Below, piece after piece: positions 1-8,212 of a stretch of DNA of 64,000 nucleotides. The DNA comes from Paraburkholderia heleia NBRC 101817 (GTDB lineage: Bacteria > Pseudomonadota > Gammaproteobacteria > Burkholderiales > Burkholderiaceae). The stretch lies in NCBI RefSeq assembly GCF_000739775.1, contig NZ_BBJH01000027.1, forward strand, positions 93,074-157,073. Reading direction: 5' to 3'. Position numbers and translations under genes: made by a program. How positions within the stretch are numbered: position 1 is the first letter of the stretch; the number at the start of each line of letters is the position of its first letter. The notes below the pieces were generated by a model, which did no database searches, was not told the origin of the DNA, and saw only the letters and a program-made list of their open reading frames with translations.

Positions 1-512
1 TCGCGTGTGAGCGCGTCGGCCCTCAGCACGGGGGGCGCTTCTTGCCCGTCGGTCACGAATATCACGGCCGTGCCATGGCCGAGGTCCTGCGCCGCGCGCA
101 CCGCCGAATAAACGCCGCCTTCCGCAATGCGGCTCCAGTTGGCCCAGCGCATGCGTCCGTCGATGCGCTCGAGCGACGCGAGCAGCGCATCGTAGTTGGC
201 GCAAACCTCCACAGGGGGCAGCAGCAGCATCGTACGCTGCCCCGTGAACGCGCCCCAGCCCACTTTCGACCCGCATGGCAATTGCCACAGCGCATCGCGC
301 GTCGCGCCGCGCGCAAACGCCAGCCGGCTCATCGGCACACCGTCGAGCGACACGTCCTCGGTGTCCATGCTTTGCGTGATGTCGAACGTCACGAGCCAGC
401 TCGACGTGTGGCGCGGCACCGCCACGCGCGGCAGGCTCACCGCCGCGACCAGCAGCACGCACGCCGCCGGAATCTTCCAGTGGGGGTTCGCGATGAAGGC
501 CCCGATGCTCAC
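1..512 (-). CDS. mxaL: MxaL-like VWA-domain protein (partial, cut by left edge)
   Basis: Only the first 170 codons are in the window; the rest lies beyond base 1. A GTG start (512-510) overlaps the TGA stop of mxaK, so translation is probably coupled. A hydrophobic segment (about residues 14-32) precedes a von Willebrand A start with a metal-site motif DITQS at residues 44-48 (DxSxS with Thr replacing the first Ser). Its place as last visible gene of mxaRSACKL gives the name. In methylotrophs these genes are needed to mature the calcium methanol dehydrogenase MxaFI; the biochemical role of MxaL is not known. Here the only dehydrogenase nearby is XoxF. Confidence 0.8.
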   Translation of the reverse strand, partial: MSIGAFIANPHWKIPAACVLLVAAVSLPRVAVPRHTSSWLVTFDITQSMDTEDVSLDGVPMSRLAFARGATRDALWQLPCGSKVGWGAFTGQRTMLLLPPVEVCANYDALLASLERIDGRMRWANWSRIAEGGVYSAVRAAQDLGHGTAVIFVTDGQEAPPVLRADALTR

Positions 513-1063
513 GGAAGGTCCTTGCTCTGTGGGTCATGCACCTTCACGTCGTGCTGCTCCGTGATGTCGGGCTTGTCGGAGCCGGTGCGCGTCTCAGGCG
601 CGAGCCACAGCGCGCGTTCGAGGTTGTAACGCGCATCCCAGTCATCGGGATCGTCGCGCAGCAAGACGCGATAACGCGACTTGGCCTCTTCGATCATCGC
701 GGCCGAGGCGATCATGCCCGGCGCGCCGTGGCCGATGCCTTCGCGCAGATACAGATTGCCAAGATCGAACAGCGCCGCGCGGCGAAGCGCATCGGGTGCG
801 CCATCGCGCATCAGTGCTTCGAACAGCGGGGCCGCCGCGTCGTCAGCGCCCTGCTTCGAGAGCGCGACCGCACGCGCGAGCCGCACCTCCCTCGCCTCGT
901 GGCCATGGTCTTCGCCTTTCGGTTGCGGTTGATGCGCCAAGGCGGCTGCCACCGCCTCGTTGATCCGCTGTGCCCGCTGCAGGCGCACGGCGCTATAAGC
1001 CGCCACGCCGGCGCACGCCAGCGCGACGGCTGCGAAGACGAGATGGACCGTGGCGCGCTTCAT
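509..1063 (-). CDS. mxaK: MxaK-like membrane-anchored protein
   Basis: 184 residues with an N-terminal membrane segment (about residues 6-24), then a helical region resembling a tetratricopeptide-like fold (FDLGNLYLREG, DWDARYNLERAL). The ATG (1063-1061) overlaps the stop of mxaC by the ATGA arrangement, and its own stop overlaps the mxaL start. The sequence itself is weakly diagnostic, so the assignment rests mainly on order between two VWA proteins in an mxaRSACKL operon. It probably acts at the periplasmic face in assembling or metallating methanol dehydrogenase. An internal start further upstream in the frame was rejected because it would run deep into mxaC. Confidence 0.75.
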   Translation of the reverse strand: MKRATVHLVFAAVALACAGVAAYSAVRLQRAQRINEAVAAALAHQPQPKGEDHGHEAREVRLARAVALSKQGADDAAAPLFEALMRDGAPDALRRAALFDLGNLYLREGIGHGAPGMIASAAMIEEAKSRYRVLLRDDPDDWDARYNLERALWLAPETRTGSDKPDITEQHDVKVHDPQSKDLP

Positions 1064-2046
1064 GCCCAGTCCCGCACCTGCAAGACTCTCAGCGCCACGA
1101 GCAGCACGCAGGCGGCAAGCGCCAAGGCAAAGCAATACGGGCTAAGATCCTGGCGCGGCACATGTTCGACAAACGTGGTGCGCGCGCTTTGCTGCCGGTT
1201 GATCTCGGCCATGGCGTCCTTCATCGCCTTGGCGTTGCCCGCCTGGAACAGACGATAGGGCGTGCTCAGCGAGGAAAAATAGCGATGCAGCTCGGCCTCC
1301 GCCGAAGCCCCGCTGGCCGGAACCGCCGCATTCAGATCGGGACTGTAGACGCCGCTGCGCAAATAGATGAAGTAGAGCGCGATCTGGTCGCGCAGCAGGC
1401 CATCGCGCACGAGTCGGCGGATTCGCTCATCGAGCCGCGCGCCGCCGTCGGAAACGAGGACGATCGCCCTGCGCCCCGACGACAGGCCCGCGTCGAACTC
1501 GTCGATAGCCGCAAGCAGCCCGCGGTCGAGCTGCGTATCCGGCATGCCGCGCCCCACCGCCGTGCCCGCGATCGCCGCATCGATCACGCGATGGTCATAG
1601 GTGAATGGCATGACCAGCAGCGCGCTCGTACCGAACATCATGAAGGCGAGCTGGTCGTTCGGCCGCTGCGCGACGAACTGCCTGAGCGAAGCGCGCGCAA
1701 CCTGGCTCTTCGACTCGCCGGCCGGCATTTCCGCGCCCTTGCTGTTCATCGTTTCGTCCATGCTCGCGCTGCGATCCATCAGAATCAGAATTTGGGCGCC
1801 GCTGCCGGTGCGCTGCACGTCGTGGTGCGGGCGGCCCGGACCGGCGAGACCGACGACGATAGCCAGCATCGCCAGTACGGCGCTGCCCTTTCTGATCCAG
1901 CCGGTCCAGCGTCCCAGGCGGTCGGCGGGCAGCCACGCCAGCGAGGGAAACGTGAGCGCATCGCGACTTGCCGGTAACAGCGGCAATGCCGCGAGCGGCA
2001 GCAAGGCGAGCAGCCAGGGCGCCGAAAAATCGGGTGACAGGTTCAT
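1060..2046 (-). CDS. mxaC: MxaC-like VWA-domain membrane protein
   Basis: 328 residues: N-terminal hydrophobic segments (about 10-25 and 54-70), a VWA domain with an intact MIDAS motif DRSAS at 91-95, and a C-terminal membrane helix (about 305-322). This Aer/BatA-like layout is typical of proteins paired with MoxR ATPases. The start overlaps the end of mxaA by 4 bp. In known methylotrophs MxaC is required for calcium insertion or maturation of methanol dehydrogenase; here the likely client is XoxF, which is inference. Confidence 0.85.
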   Translation of the reverse strand: MNLSPDFSAPWLLALLPLAALPLLPASRDALTFPSLAWLPADRLGRWTGWIRKGSAVLAMLAIVVGLAGPGRPHHDVQRTGSGAQILILMDRSASMDETMNSKGAEMPAGESKSQVARASLRQFVAQRPNDQLAFMMFGTSALLVMPFTYDHRVIDAAIAGTAVGRGMPDTQLDRGLLAAIDEFDAGLSSGRRAIVLVSDGGARLDERIRRLVRDGLLRDQIALYFIYLRSGVYSPDLNAAVPASGASAEAELHRYFSSLSTPYRLFQAGNAKAMKDAMAEINRQQSARTTFVEHVPRQDLSPYCFALALAACVLLVALRVLQVRDWA

Positions 2047-2963
2047 CGCTGCTCACGCCGTTCGGCGCGGTACAACGCCTGACTCAACGTCCGCACGGCA
2101 TCGAGATCAGCCGACGTGGCAGGCGCGCCCGCCGTTCCCTGCACAGGCGTGAAGAATCGCGCAGTCGACTGGCAATAGAACTGTTCCAGTTGCACGCGCA
2201 ACGGTTGCAAATACGGCGCCCGATCGAACAAGCCCGAAAGCGACCCCGCGTGTACGACGTGCCCCGCCGTTTCGTTCACCGCACGGTGCAGGCAGACCCA
2301 CGCGTCGGAAGCAGCCGCGCCATTCGGTCCCCCGGGCTTGCGGATCTGCCGCCACGCGCGCGCGAACGGCAGTTGCGCCGACTCCCGCCAGCCGCGCCAC
2401 CGCCACCAGGCCGCCCATGCGAGCAGTGTCAACCCGAGCAGGCCAAGGGCGAGACGCATCTGGCGACGCAGCGGTTCGACCGCCATCGGGGGCGCGAGCC
2501 GGTCGGGCCGCAGCGGTTGCAGATCGCCGGTCTTGAAGGCGTCCGCGGGCGTCATCGGCCCGACGCTGATCGGCCATTGCGCGACATGGAACGTCGCGCC
2601 GGTCGAGGAGGTCAAGGTCAACGCGGGCAAGGCAATGCGGGTGAGGGTTGGCGCGACATTCACGACCTGGTAGTCGATCGCCATCCATGTGCGGCCTTGC
2701 GCGTCGTCGTCGATGCGCACGCGTCTGCGCTCGAGCCACGCCGTGGCGCGCCCGATCGAGGGCGGCGATACCGCGCCGCTGTCGCCGTCCGGCAAGAGAA
2801 CGCGCTGTGTGAGCACGTCGCCGAGCAGATAGCCGAACGCGCGCGGCTCCAGCACCATGGACTCGACGACGCGGCCTTGAGGCGCAGCGGACCACGCGCC
2901 CGGCGACAACACGCACGCAGCGGCCAGTGCGATTGCCGCGCGCGGACAACGCGGAATGCTCAT
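2043..2963 (-). CDS. mxaA: MxaA-like periplasmic/membrane protein
   Basis: 306 residues from ATG 2963, which overlaps the mxaS stop (ATGA). A signal peptide (about residues 1-26, ending GAWSA) leads to a periplasmic beta-rich domain, one membrane helix (about 172-188, LALGLLGLTLLAWAAWW) and a cytoplasmic tail with a basic PFARAWRQIRK stretch. The position between a DUF58 protein (MxaS) and a VWA protein (MxaC) matches the mxaRSACKL order. MxaA mutants elsewhere fail to load Ca2+ into methanol dehydrogenase. Upstream in-frame codons to 3275 were rejected because they overlap mxaS almost entirely. Confidence 0.8.
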   Translation of the reverse strand: MSIPRCPRAAIALAAACVLSPGAWSAAPQGRVVESMVLEPRAFGYLLGDVLTQRVLLPDGDSGAVSPPSIGRATAWLERRRVRIDDDAQGRTWMAIDYQVVNVAPTLTRIALPALTLTSSTGATFHVAQWPISVGPMTPADAFKTGDLQPLRPDRLAPPMAVEPLRRQMRLALGLLGLTLLAWAAWWRWRGWRESAQLPFARAWRQIRKPGGPNGAAASDAWVCLHRAVNETAGHVVHAGSLSGLFDRAPYLQPLRVQLEQFYCQSTARFFTPVQGTAGAPATSADLDAVRTLSQALYRAERREQR

Positions 2964-3829
2964 GCGCCCGCCTCCAGAAAGTAGCGCGACATGGCCTCGG
3001 GATCGAACACGTTCTGCACGTAGAACGGACGGATTCCGCGGGCCGTCAACGCCTGGGCAAGTTCTGCGCGCCGCCGCGAGACCGCTTCGCGCCAGCGCTC
3101 GCGTACGCTGTGGCGCAGCCAGAGCGTGCGTTGCGCCGCCGACTCCGCGTCGCGCACCGCGAGCAGCGGGCCGCCTGCGGGCGGCGTGGTCTCGGCGCTG
3201 TCCCACACCACAATCGGCACCACGCATGCATGCACGAGCAGATCGAGCACCAACGGCATGCCGGCAAGCGGCCAATGGAAATCGGAAACGAGAAAGACGA
3301 GGGCCTGTCTGCCCGCGAGTCTCGACGCGGCACGTTGCAGCCCCGCGATCGTCGCACCGCCCGCGTCATCGCCGTCGCCCACACACTCGCGCAGCATCGA
3401 CGCATAGACATTGCCGACACCACGACCGGACCGCGCAGGCATGAACAGGTCTTCGCGCTCGCCCCGATCGAAAGCAAGCATGCCTAACGGATCGCCCGCG
3501 CGAAACGCGCTGTAGCCCAGCGCGTCGACAAAGTCGGCGGCCACCTGCAATTTCGTGCGGCGCGTGCCGAAGCGCATCGACGCGGAGACGTCGACCACCG
3601 CTTGCACCGGCACGGCGGAGCGTTGCAGGTGCAGCCTCACCAGCCATTCCGATCGGGCGGCGCGCACGCTCGCGCGCAAGTCCAGGCGGCGCGGGTCGGG
3701 ATGATCGAACAGGCGACCGTGAGACGCAAACGCGTCGCCCGCGCCCACGCTCGTGCCCGGGTGCGCGCCGGGCCGGTGCCCCGAAGCGCGCAACGGAAAG
3801 CGGTAATGAAATTGCGCGGCGGCGCTCAT
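2960..3829 (-). CDS. mxaS: MxaS-like DUF58 protein
   Basis: 289 residues of the DUF58 family, the usual partner of MoxR AAA ATPases. A VWA-like motif DVSAS sits at residues 80-84. There is no signal peptide or clear membrane helix, so it probably acts in the cytoplasm or at the inner membrane with MxaR. The ATG is 3 bp after the mxaR stop and the gene ends overlapping mxaA, as in a tightly coupled operon. The family role in cofactor or metal insertion into a periplasmic dehydrogenase is known only genetically. Confidence 0.85.
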   Translation of the reverse strand: MSAAAQFHYRFPLRASGHRPGAHPGTSVGAGDAFASHGRLFDHPDPRRLDLRASVRAARSEWLVRLHLQRSAVPVQAVVDVSASMRFGTRRTKLQVAADFVDALGYSAFRAGDPLGMLAFDRGEREDLFMPARSGRGVGNVYASMLRECVGDGDDAGGATIAGLQRAASRLAGRQALVFLVSDFHWPLAGMPLVLDLLVHACVVPIVVWDSAETTPPAGGPLLAVRDAESAAQRTLWLRHSVRERWREAVSRRRAELAQALTARGIRPFYVQNVFDPEAMSRYFLEAGA

Positions 3830-3832
3830 GGC

Positions 3833-4852
3833 TCAGGGCACGGCCACGCGGTTCACGATCTGCGCGATCAGGGCTTCCGCCAGCTCCTGGCGGCGCAGCT
3901 CGTAGATCGGCGTGAAAAACACGCGGTGCCCGAGCGCGGGCAGCAGCACGCCGTGAATGTCCTCGGGCACGAGGTATGAGCGGCCGTCGAGCCACGCCAC
4001 CACGCGCGCGGCGCGCAACAGTGCGCCCATGCCGCGCGGGCTCGCGCCCGCTAGCACGAGGCGCTCCATGTCGACGCCATCGAGCGCAATGCCAAAGTGC
4101 CGGGGCGTTTCCGTCGCGCGCCAGATGTCGAGCACATAGCGCTCGATCGTCCGGCTCGACTGCACGCTCTGCTGAATGATCGCCCCGACTGCGTTCAACT
4201 GTTCCCACTGCACGACCGCGGGCGAAAGCCTGGCGAGCAGCGTGTCGACGTCGTGGAACGCCGCGTCGAAGACCAGCGTGCGCCGCACCTCGGCCTCGTC
4301 CGGCGTGGGCATGCTCAATTCGAACAGAAAGCGGTCGCGCGCGGCCGAAGCAAGCTCGAAGGTTTCCTCCTGTTCGACCTTGTTGCGATCGGCGAATACC
4401 GTCATGTGCGGGAAGCGATACTCGCGGTCGAACGCCCACACGGAACGCTCGGCCATTGCGCGCAGCAGCAGCGACTGCACCTGCGGGCGGGCGCGATTGA
4501 TTTCATTGAAGAAGAACGTGCTCAGCCGCTCGCCGTGGCGCAGCAGCGGGCCGGGTTCGATACGCGGCTTGCCTTCGGCGTCGACATACGTGTGATAGAC
4601 GAGGTCGCCCGGCATCATGTCGATCGTGCCTTCCACACGCTCGAACGCGCCGCCCACCACGCGCGCGAACGCGCGCAACACGGTCGTCTTGCCCACGCCC
4701 ACGCCGCCTTCGAGCAGCACGTGGCCGCGCGCGAACAACGCCACGGTGATGAGGCGGATGACCTGCGCCTGGCCAATCACGACGCTCGAGACTTCGTCCT
4801 CGATCTGCAAGGCATGCTGGCGCCAGTCCTGAAGCGGCTCGCCGGAGTCCAT
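3833..4852 (-). CDS. mxaR: MoxR-family AAA+ ATPase MxaR
   Basis: 339 residues. Walker A GGVGVGKTT at 49-57 and a Walker B region FFFNEINRA at 113-121 identify a MoxR-type AAA+ ATPase; Asn replaces the usual Asp before the Glu, as is common in this family. It is the first of six mxa genes with overlaps or gaps of a few bases. MoxR proteins act as chaperone-like ATPases with DUF58/VWA partners, here MxaS, MxaC and MxaL. The gap to the upstream LysR gene is 31 bp, so the six genes may be read through from the xox genes. Confidence 0.9.
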   Translation of the reverse strand: MDSGEPLQDWRQHALQIEDEVSSVVIGQAQVIRLITVALFARGHVLLEGGVGVGKTTVLRAFARVVGGAFERVEGTIDMMPGDLVYHTYVDAEGKPRIEPGPLLRHGERLSTFFFNEINRARPQVQSLLLRAMAERSVWAFDREYRFPHMTVFADRNKVEQEETFELASAARDRFLFELSMPTPDEAEVRRTLVFDAAFHDVDTLLARLSPAVVQWEQLNAVGAIIQQSVQSSRTIERYVLDIWRATETPRHFGIALDGVDMERLVLAGASPRGMGALLRAARVVAWLDGRSYLVPEDIHGVLLPALGHRVFFTPIYELRRQELAEALIAQIVNRVAVP

Positions 4853-4883
4853 CGATGCATTCCCCTTGTTTCATCAACGCGCT

Positions 4884-5846
4884 TCACGCCCACACCTGCG
4901 ACTTCGCCGGCGACGGCACGAATACCGCGTACTCGCGTTCCAGCCACGCGGCGGTCTGCTCGAGCAGGAATTGCCGGAACATGCGGCACGTGGGCGAAAG
5001 CTGCTTGGCCCCGAGATGCACGATCTGCCACGTGCGCTCGATCGGTGTGCCGTTCACCTTGAGCAGCGCGATCTCCTGCGTGCGCAGTTCCAGCAACAGC
5101 GTGTGCAGCGAAATCAGGCTCACGCCCATGCCCGCCATGACCGCCTGCTTGATCGTTTCGTTGCTGCCGAACGTCACGACCTTCGCCGGCGTGAACAGGT
5201 GCTGCCTGAACATTTCCTCCGCCGCCATGCGCGTGCCCGAGCCCGGTTCGCGCAACAGGAACGTGTCGCCGCGCAGCTCCTGCAGATCGAAGCGTTGCGC
5301 GTCGCGCAGCGGATGATCGAGCGGCGCGATCAGCACCTGCGGGTGCCATGCGAGCGCCTCGCTCATGGTGCTGAGTTCCGGCGGCGGGCGGCCCATGATG
5401 GCGAGATCGATGGCGTTGTCCTGCAGCAGGCGCAGCAGCGCATCGCGGTTGCCCACCGAAAGGTGTACGTCCACCTTCGGGTACAGATGCGAATACATGG
5501 CCAGCAGCTTGGGCGCGAAATATGTTGCAGAACTGACGATTCCCACCGCAATCGTTCCGCTATCGGCCTGTTTGAGCGATGTCATCGCGTCTTCGGCGTC
5601 CTTGATCTCGCCAAGAATGCGGCTTGCGTGATGCGTCAGCTTCTCGCCGGCCTCGGTCAGCGCGAGCTTGCGCGCAATGCGCTCGAAAAGCTGCAGACCC
5701 ACCGCGTCTTCGAGCTGGTGAATCTGCATCGACACAGCCGGCTGCGTGAGATGCAGCTCTTCCGCCGCGCGCGCGAAGCTCGTGTAGCGGCTCGCCACGA
5801 CGAAGATCTGCAACTGGCGCAAGGTCAGCGAACGGACGAAATTCAC
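4884..5846 (-). CDS. LysR-type regulator, CbbR-like
   Basis: 320 residues. The N-terminal winged helix-turn-helix (about 8-67, containing LRQLQIFVVASRYTSFARAA and LTQPAVSMQI) is followed by a type 2 periplasmic-binding fold. The text resembles CbbR, the activator of Calvin cycle genes that senses metabolites such as NADPH or RuBP. It begins with GTG, 15 bp after the preceding gene, and sits between the xox and mxa blocks in the same direction. No LysR gene flanks the cbb operon at 32.9 kb, so this protein may regulate both. CfxR/CysB-like functions cannot be excluded. Confidence 0.85.
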   Translation of the reverse strand: MNFVRSLTLRQLQIFVVASRYTSFARAAEELHLTQPAVSMQIHQLEDAVGLQLFERIARKLALTEAGEKLTHHASRILGEIKDAEDAMTSLKQADSGTIAVGIVSSATYFAPKLLAMYSHLYPKVDVHLSVGNRDALLRLLQDNAIDLAIMGRPPPELSTMSEALAWHPQVLIAPLDHPLRDAQRFDLQELRGDTFLLREPGSGTRMAAEEMFRQHLFTPAKVVTFGSNETIKQAVMAGMGVSLISLHTLLLELRTQEIALLKVNGTPIERTWQIVHLGAKQLSPTCRMFRQFLLEQTAAWLEREYAVFVPSPAKSQVWA

Positions 5847-5861
5847 GGGGGTCCCGCCCGT

Positions 5862-6644
5862 TCATCGGTTCGCGCGCGGCGCATCGGGTGGCTTCGCGGG
5901 CGAAGCGGGCCCATTCGGGCCAGTGGGCGCCGGCAGCTTGCGCACCACGGTGTCGAAGCGCAGCGTGCGGGTCTGCAACGGATGCGCGAAGTCGCCGTTG
6001 GCGCCGGGCACCTCGGTGCGGATCAGCGCGACCTGGCCTGGCACGGTGTCCGCGATCAGGAACGTGTAGCGCTTGCCCGTGTACTGCGCGAAACGTTCCG
6101 CGTTGGGATCGTCTTTGTACGGCTGGATGACGATCTGTTGCGCCGTCACCGGTTTGCCGCCGACCTGGGTCGTTACCGTTTCGATCTTCGGACCCGCGGC
6201 GAGCGCGAGGCGCACGCGCTGCTGAAAATAGCGGCGTTTTCCGCCCGTCGCACGCTCCATGTCCGCAATGTCGCGTTCGAGAAAATAGATGATCACGGGG
6301 TTGCACGCGAGGCCGCCGTTGGGCAGCGGCACCGCCCCGCTGTGGTCGGAAACCTGGGCGTCGCCTTTGGCGTTGCCGGGGCTCACCACGAGCACGCGCA
6401 CGGTGTCCGAGCCCTGCTCCGGCGGCTGTGCACTGAGCAATGCGTAGTCGAGCTCGGATTCTTGCCTGACTCCGTGCAGATGGTCCGTCATGAAGATGAG
6501 CCGCTCGGCGGGCGAAATATCGCCGGTGCCCGTGGCGTGCGCCGGAGCCTGCAGCGCGCATGCGCAACACGCGAGGCAAACGGCGAGCGCGTGCCGCCAT
6601 GCGCGCGGCCCGGGCTCGCGCGCGCCCTTCAGGCCGCGCCTCAT
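5862..6644 (-). CDS. Secreted protein of unknown function in the xox operon
   Basis: 260 residues from ATG 6644, which overlaps the xoxJ stop (ATGA). A long basic signal peptide with the core ALAVCLACCACALQ (about 19-32) is followed by a soluble domain rich in beta-type sequence and a Pro/Ala-rich tail. I do not recognise the family. The sequences IIYFLERDIADMER and RYTFLIADTVPGQVALIRTE could suit a periplasmic accessory or binding protein. Operon position directly after xoxJ suggests a role in methanol dehydrogenase assembly, electron transfer or metal supply; this is inference only. Confidence 0.75.
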   Translation of the reverse strand: MRRGLKGAREPGPRAWRHALAVCLACCACALQAPAHATGTGDISPAERLIFMTDHLHGVRQESELDYALLSAQPPEQGSDTVRVLVVSPGNAKGDAQVSDHSGAVPLPNGGLACNPVIIYFLERDIADMERATGGKRRYFQQRVRLALAAGPKIETVTTQVGGKPVTAQQIVIQPYKDDPNAERFAQYTGKRYTFLIADTVPGQVALIRTEVPGANGDFAHPLQTRTLRFDTVVRKLPAPTGPNGPASPAKPPDAPRANR

Positions 6645-7555
6645 GGCGCCCCGTCCGCGGGCTTGGCGGAAGGCGCGTCGACAGGCTTCAGGAGCGGTAC
6701 CTGGTAGCTCGCGAGAATGTTGTCGATCTTGTCGTGATTGGCGCCGATCCATTGATCGATCTTGTCCTTCCACGCCTTCTCTCCATAGCGCACGCCCATC
6801 GAAATCGTGTAGTCGAAACGGATGCCCGGCGTGCTCGGGAACGGCACGAGTTTCACCGTGTCGCCGGAACGCCTGGCAAAGTAGCCGGCAATCGGCCCCC
6901 AGAGGAAAACGACGTCGACATTGCCCGCCCGCAGATCCTTTTCGATCATCTGGCCGGGATAGTCCTGCGGGTCGCCGCTTTGCACCCTGTACGACACCGC
7001 CTGGTCGATCAGGTTGTGGCTGAGCAGCCAGTCGACCGCGGGCGTTTGCGTGAAGATGCCGAAGCGCAGCTTGTGGAGTTCGTCTGGCGGCAGCTTGAGC
7101 AGGTCGTCGGGCGTGTTGATGGACGCCAGTTCGGGCCGCTTCGTAAAGACCATGGCATAGGTCGAGCGCAGATATGGCTGCGTGGTCGAGGTCAAGTCAT
7201 AGCCTTTGGGCACGCCGATGATCAGGTCGCACTTGTAGCGATCGGTGTCGGGCGCCTTCTCGCGCAGCGTATGGCGCACGAAGCCCATGCGCTGCGGAAA
7301 ATACGTGTATTCGAGCTTGTAGCCGAAGTCGCTCGCCATCTGGCTCGCGATGCGGTTTTCGTAGCCCTCGCCCTTGTCGTTGGACAGGGGCATGTTGTTC
7401 GGGTCCGCGCACACGCGCAGCACGCCGTCGGCGCCGTCGTTGTTGGGCAGGGCCGCCTCGCCCTGCGCCCGCACCGCGCTGAAGGAGAGCGCCGCGTAAC
7501 CCAGCGCGGCGGCCACGAGCGGGACGTACACGTGCATCCGGTTGCCATGACGCAT
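6641..7555 (-). CDS. xoxJ: XoxJ periplasmic binding-type protein
   Basis: 304 residues with a signal peptide (about 1-30) and the fold of bacterial solute-binding protein family 3. The start VLRVCADPNNMPLSN is typical of XoxJ/MxaJ and of quinoprotein-associated binding proteins. RBS GGAGGTGA lies 6 bp before the ATG. XoxJ is thought to help activate or mature XoxF, possibly by holding a partly folded subunit, rather than to import a solute. It lies 29 bp after xoxG and overlaps the next gene, so all belong to one operon. Confidence 0.92.
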   Translation of the reverse strand: MRHGNRMHVYVPLVAAALGYAALSFSAVRAQGEAALPNNDGADGVLRVCADPNNMPLSNDKGEGYENRIASQMASDFGYKLEYTYFPQRMGFVRHTLREKAPDTDRYKCDLIIGVPKGYDLTSTTQPYLRSTYAMVFTKRPELASINTPDDLLKLPPDELHKLRFGIFTQTPAVDWLLSHNLIDQAVSYRVQSGDPQDYPGQMIEKDLRAGNVDVVFLWGPIAGYFARRSGDTVKLVPFPSTPGIRFDYTISMGVRYGEKAWKDKIDQWIGANHDKIDNILASYQVPLLKPVDAPSAKPADGAP

Positions 7556-7584
7556 CGATCACCTCCTCAAGTCGGCAAACGTGC

Positions 7585-8004
7585 CTATTTCGCATCCATG
7601 GACTGCAGGTCGCCGGGCTTGATCTGGCCGTCCGAGCGTCCTTTTAGATAGGCATACAGATTTTCCCAGTTCTTCTGCATCATCTGGCTCGAGCTGAAGT
7701 CCGGCATGCCCTTGGCGATCCGGCCGCCGAACACGGTCCGGTGAAACTCGTTCTTGTCGAGCGTCTTGAACGCGTCGACCAGCGACGGACCCACCAGCCC
7801 CTGCTGCTGCGCGCCGTGGCAGCGCTCGCAGTCGAGCGCGCGCCAGGTCTTCCAGCCTAGAAACGTGTTGCCGTCGACCTTGGTGCCGTCCACCACCTTG
7901 TACGTCACCTGGGCAATCGCAGGATTGGTCTGGGCGTACGCAACGGGCAGCACGAGGAATGCGGCGGGCAGCACCGCACGCAACAGGATGGTCGGGTATT
8001 TCAT
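7585..8004 (-). CDS. xoxG: XoxG c-type cytochrome, electron acceptor of XoxF
   Basis: 139 residues: signal peptide ending about residue 25 (PVAYAQ), one haem-binding motif CERCH at 59-63, and a likely distal ligand Met100 in KGMPDF. This matches the small cytochrome cL encoded beside xoxF, which takes electrons from PQQ in the periplasm. The ATG at 8004 gives a good signal peptide. A 208 bp spacer separates it from xoxF; read on the minus strand it holds GC-rich hairpin potential (about 8140-8180) but no T-run. Confidence 0.9.
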   Translation of the reverse strand: MKYPTILLRAVLPAAFLVLPVAYAQTNPAIAQVTYKVVDGTKVDGNTFLGWKTWRALDCERCHGAQQQGLVGPSLVDAFKTLDKNEFHRTVFGGRIAKGMPDFSSSQMMQKNWENLYAYLKGRSDGQIKPGDLQSMDAK

Positions 8005-8212
8005 TTGCAGATGTCTCCCTGATAATAAGGCTGCGAGTGAAGCCGCGCCGCGACGCCTTGACGGCGCAGCGCACGATGCATGAAGCGGATGACGCGTGAA
8101 GCCAGCCTCGGGTGCGTCTCGTGCGTCGGGTGCGCCCGGCGCAAGCCGCGGCCGCCGCCCCCCTTCATGCGAGGGGCGGAAGGCTCGCGCGTTTTGCGCC
8201 AGGACCGGCCGC

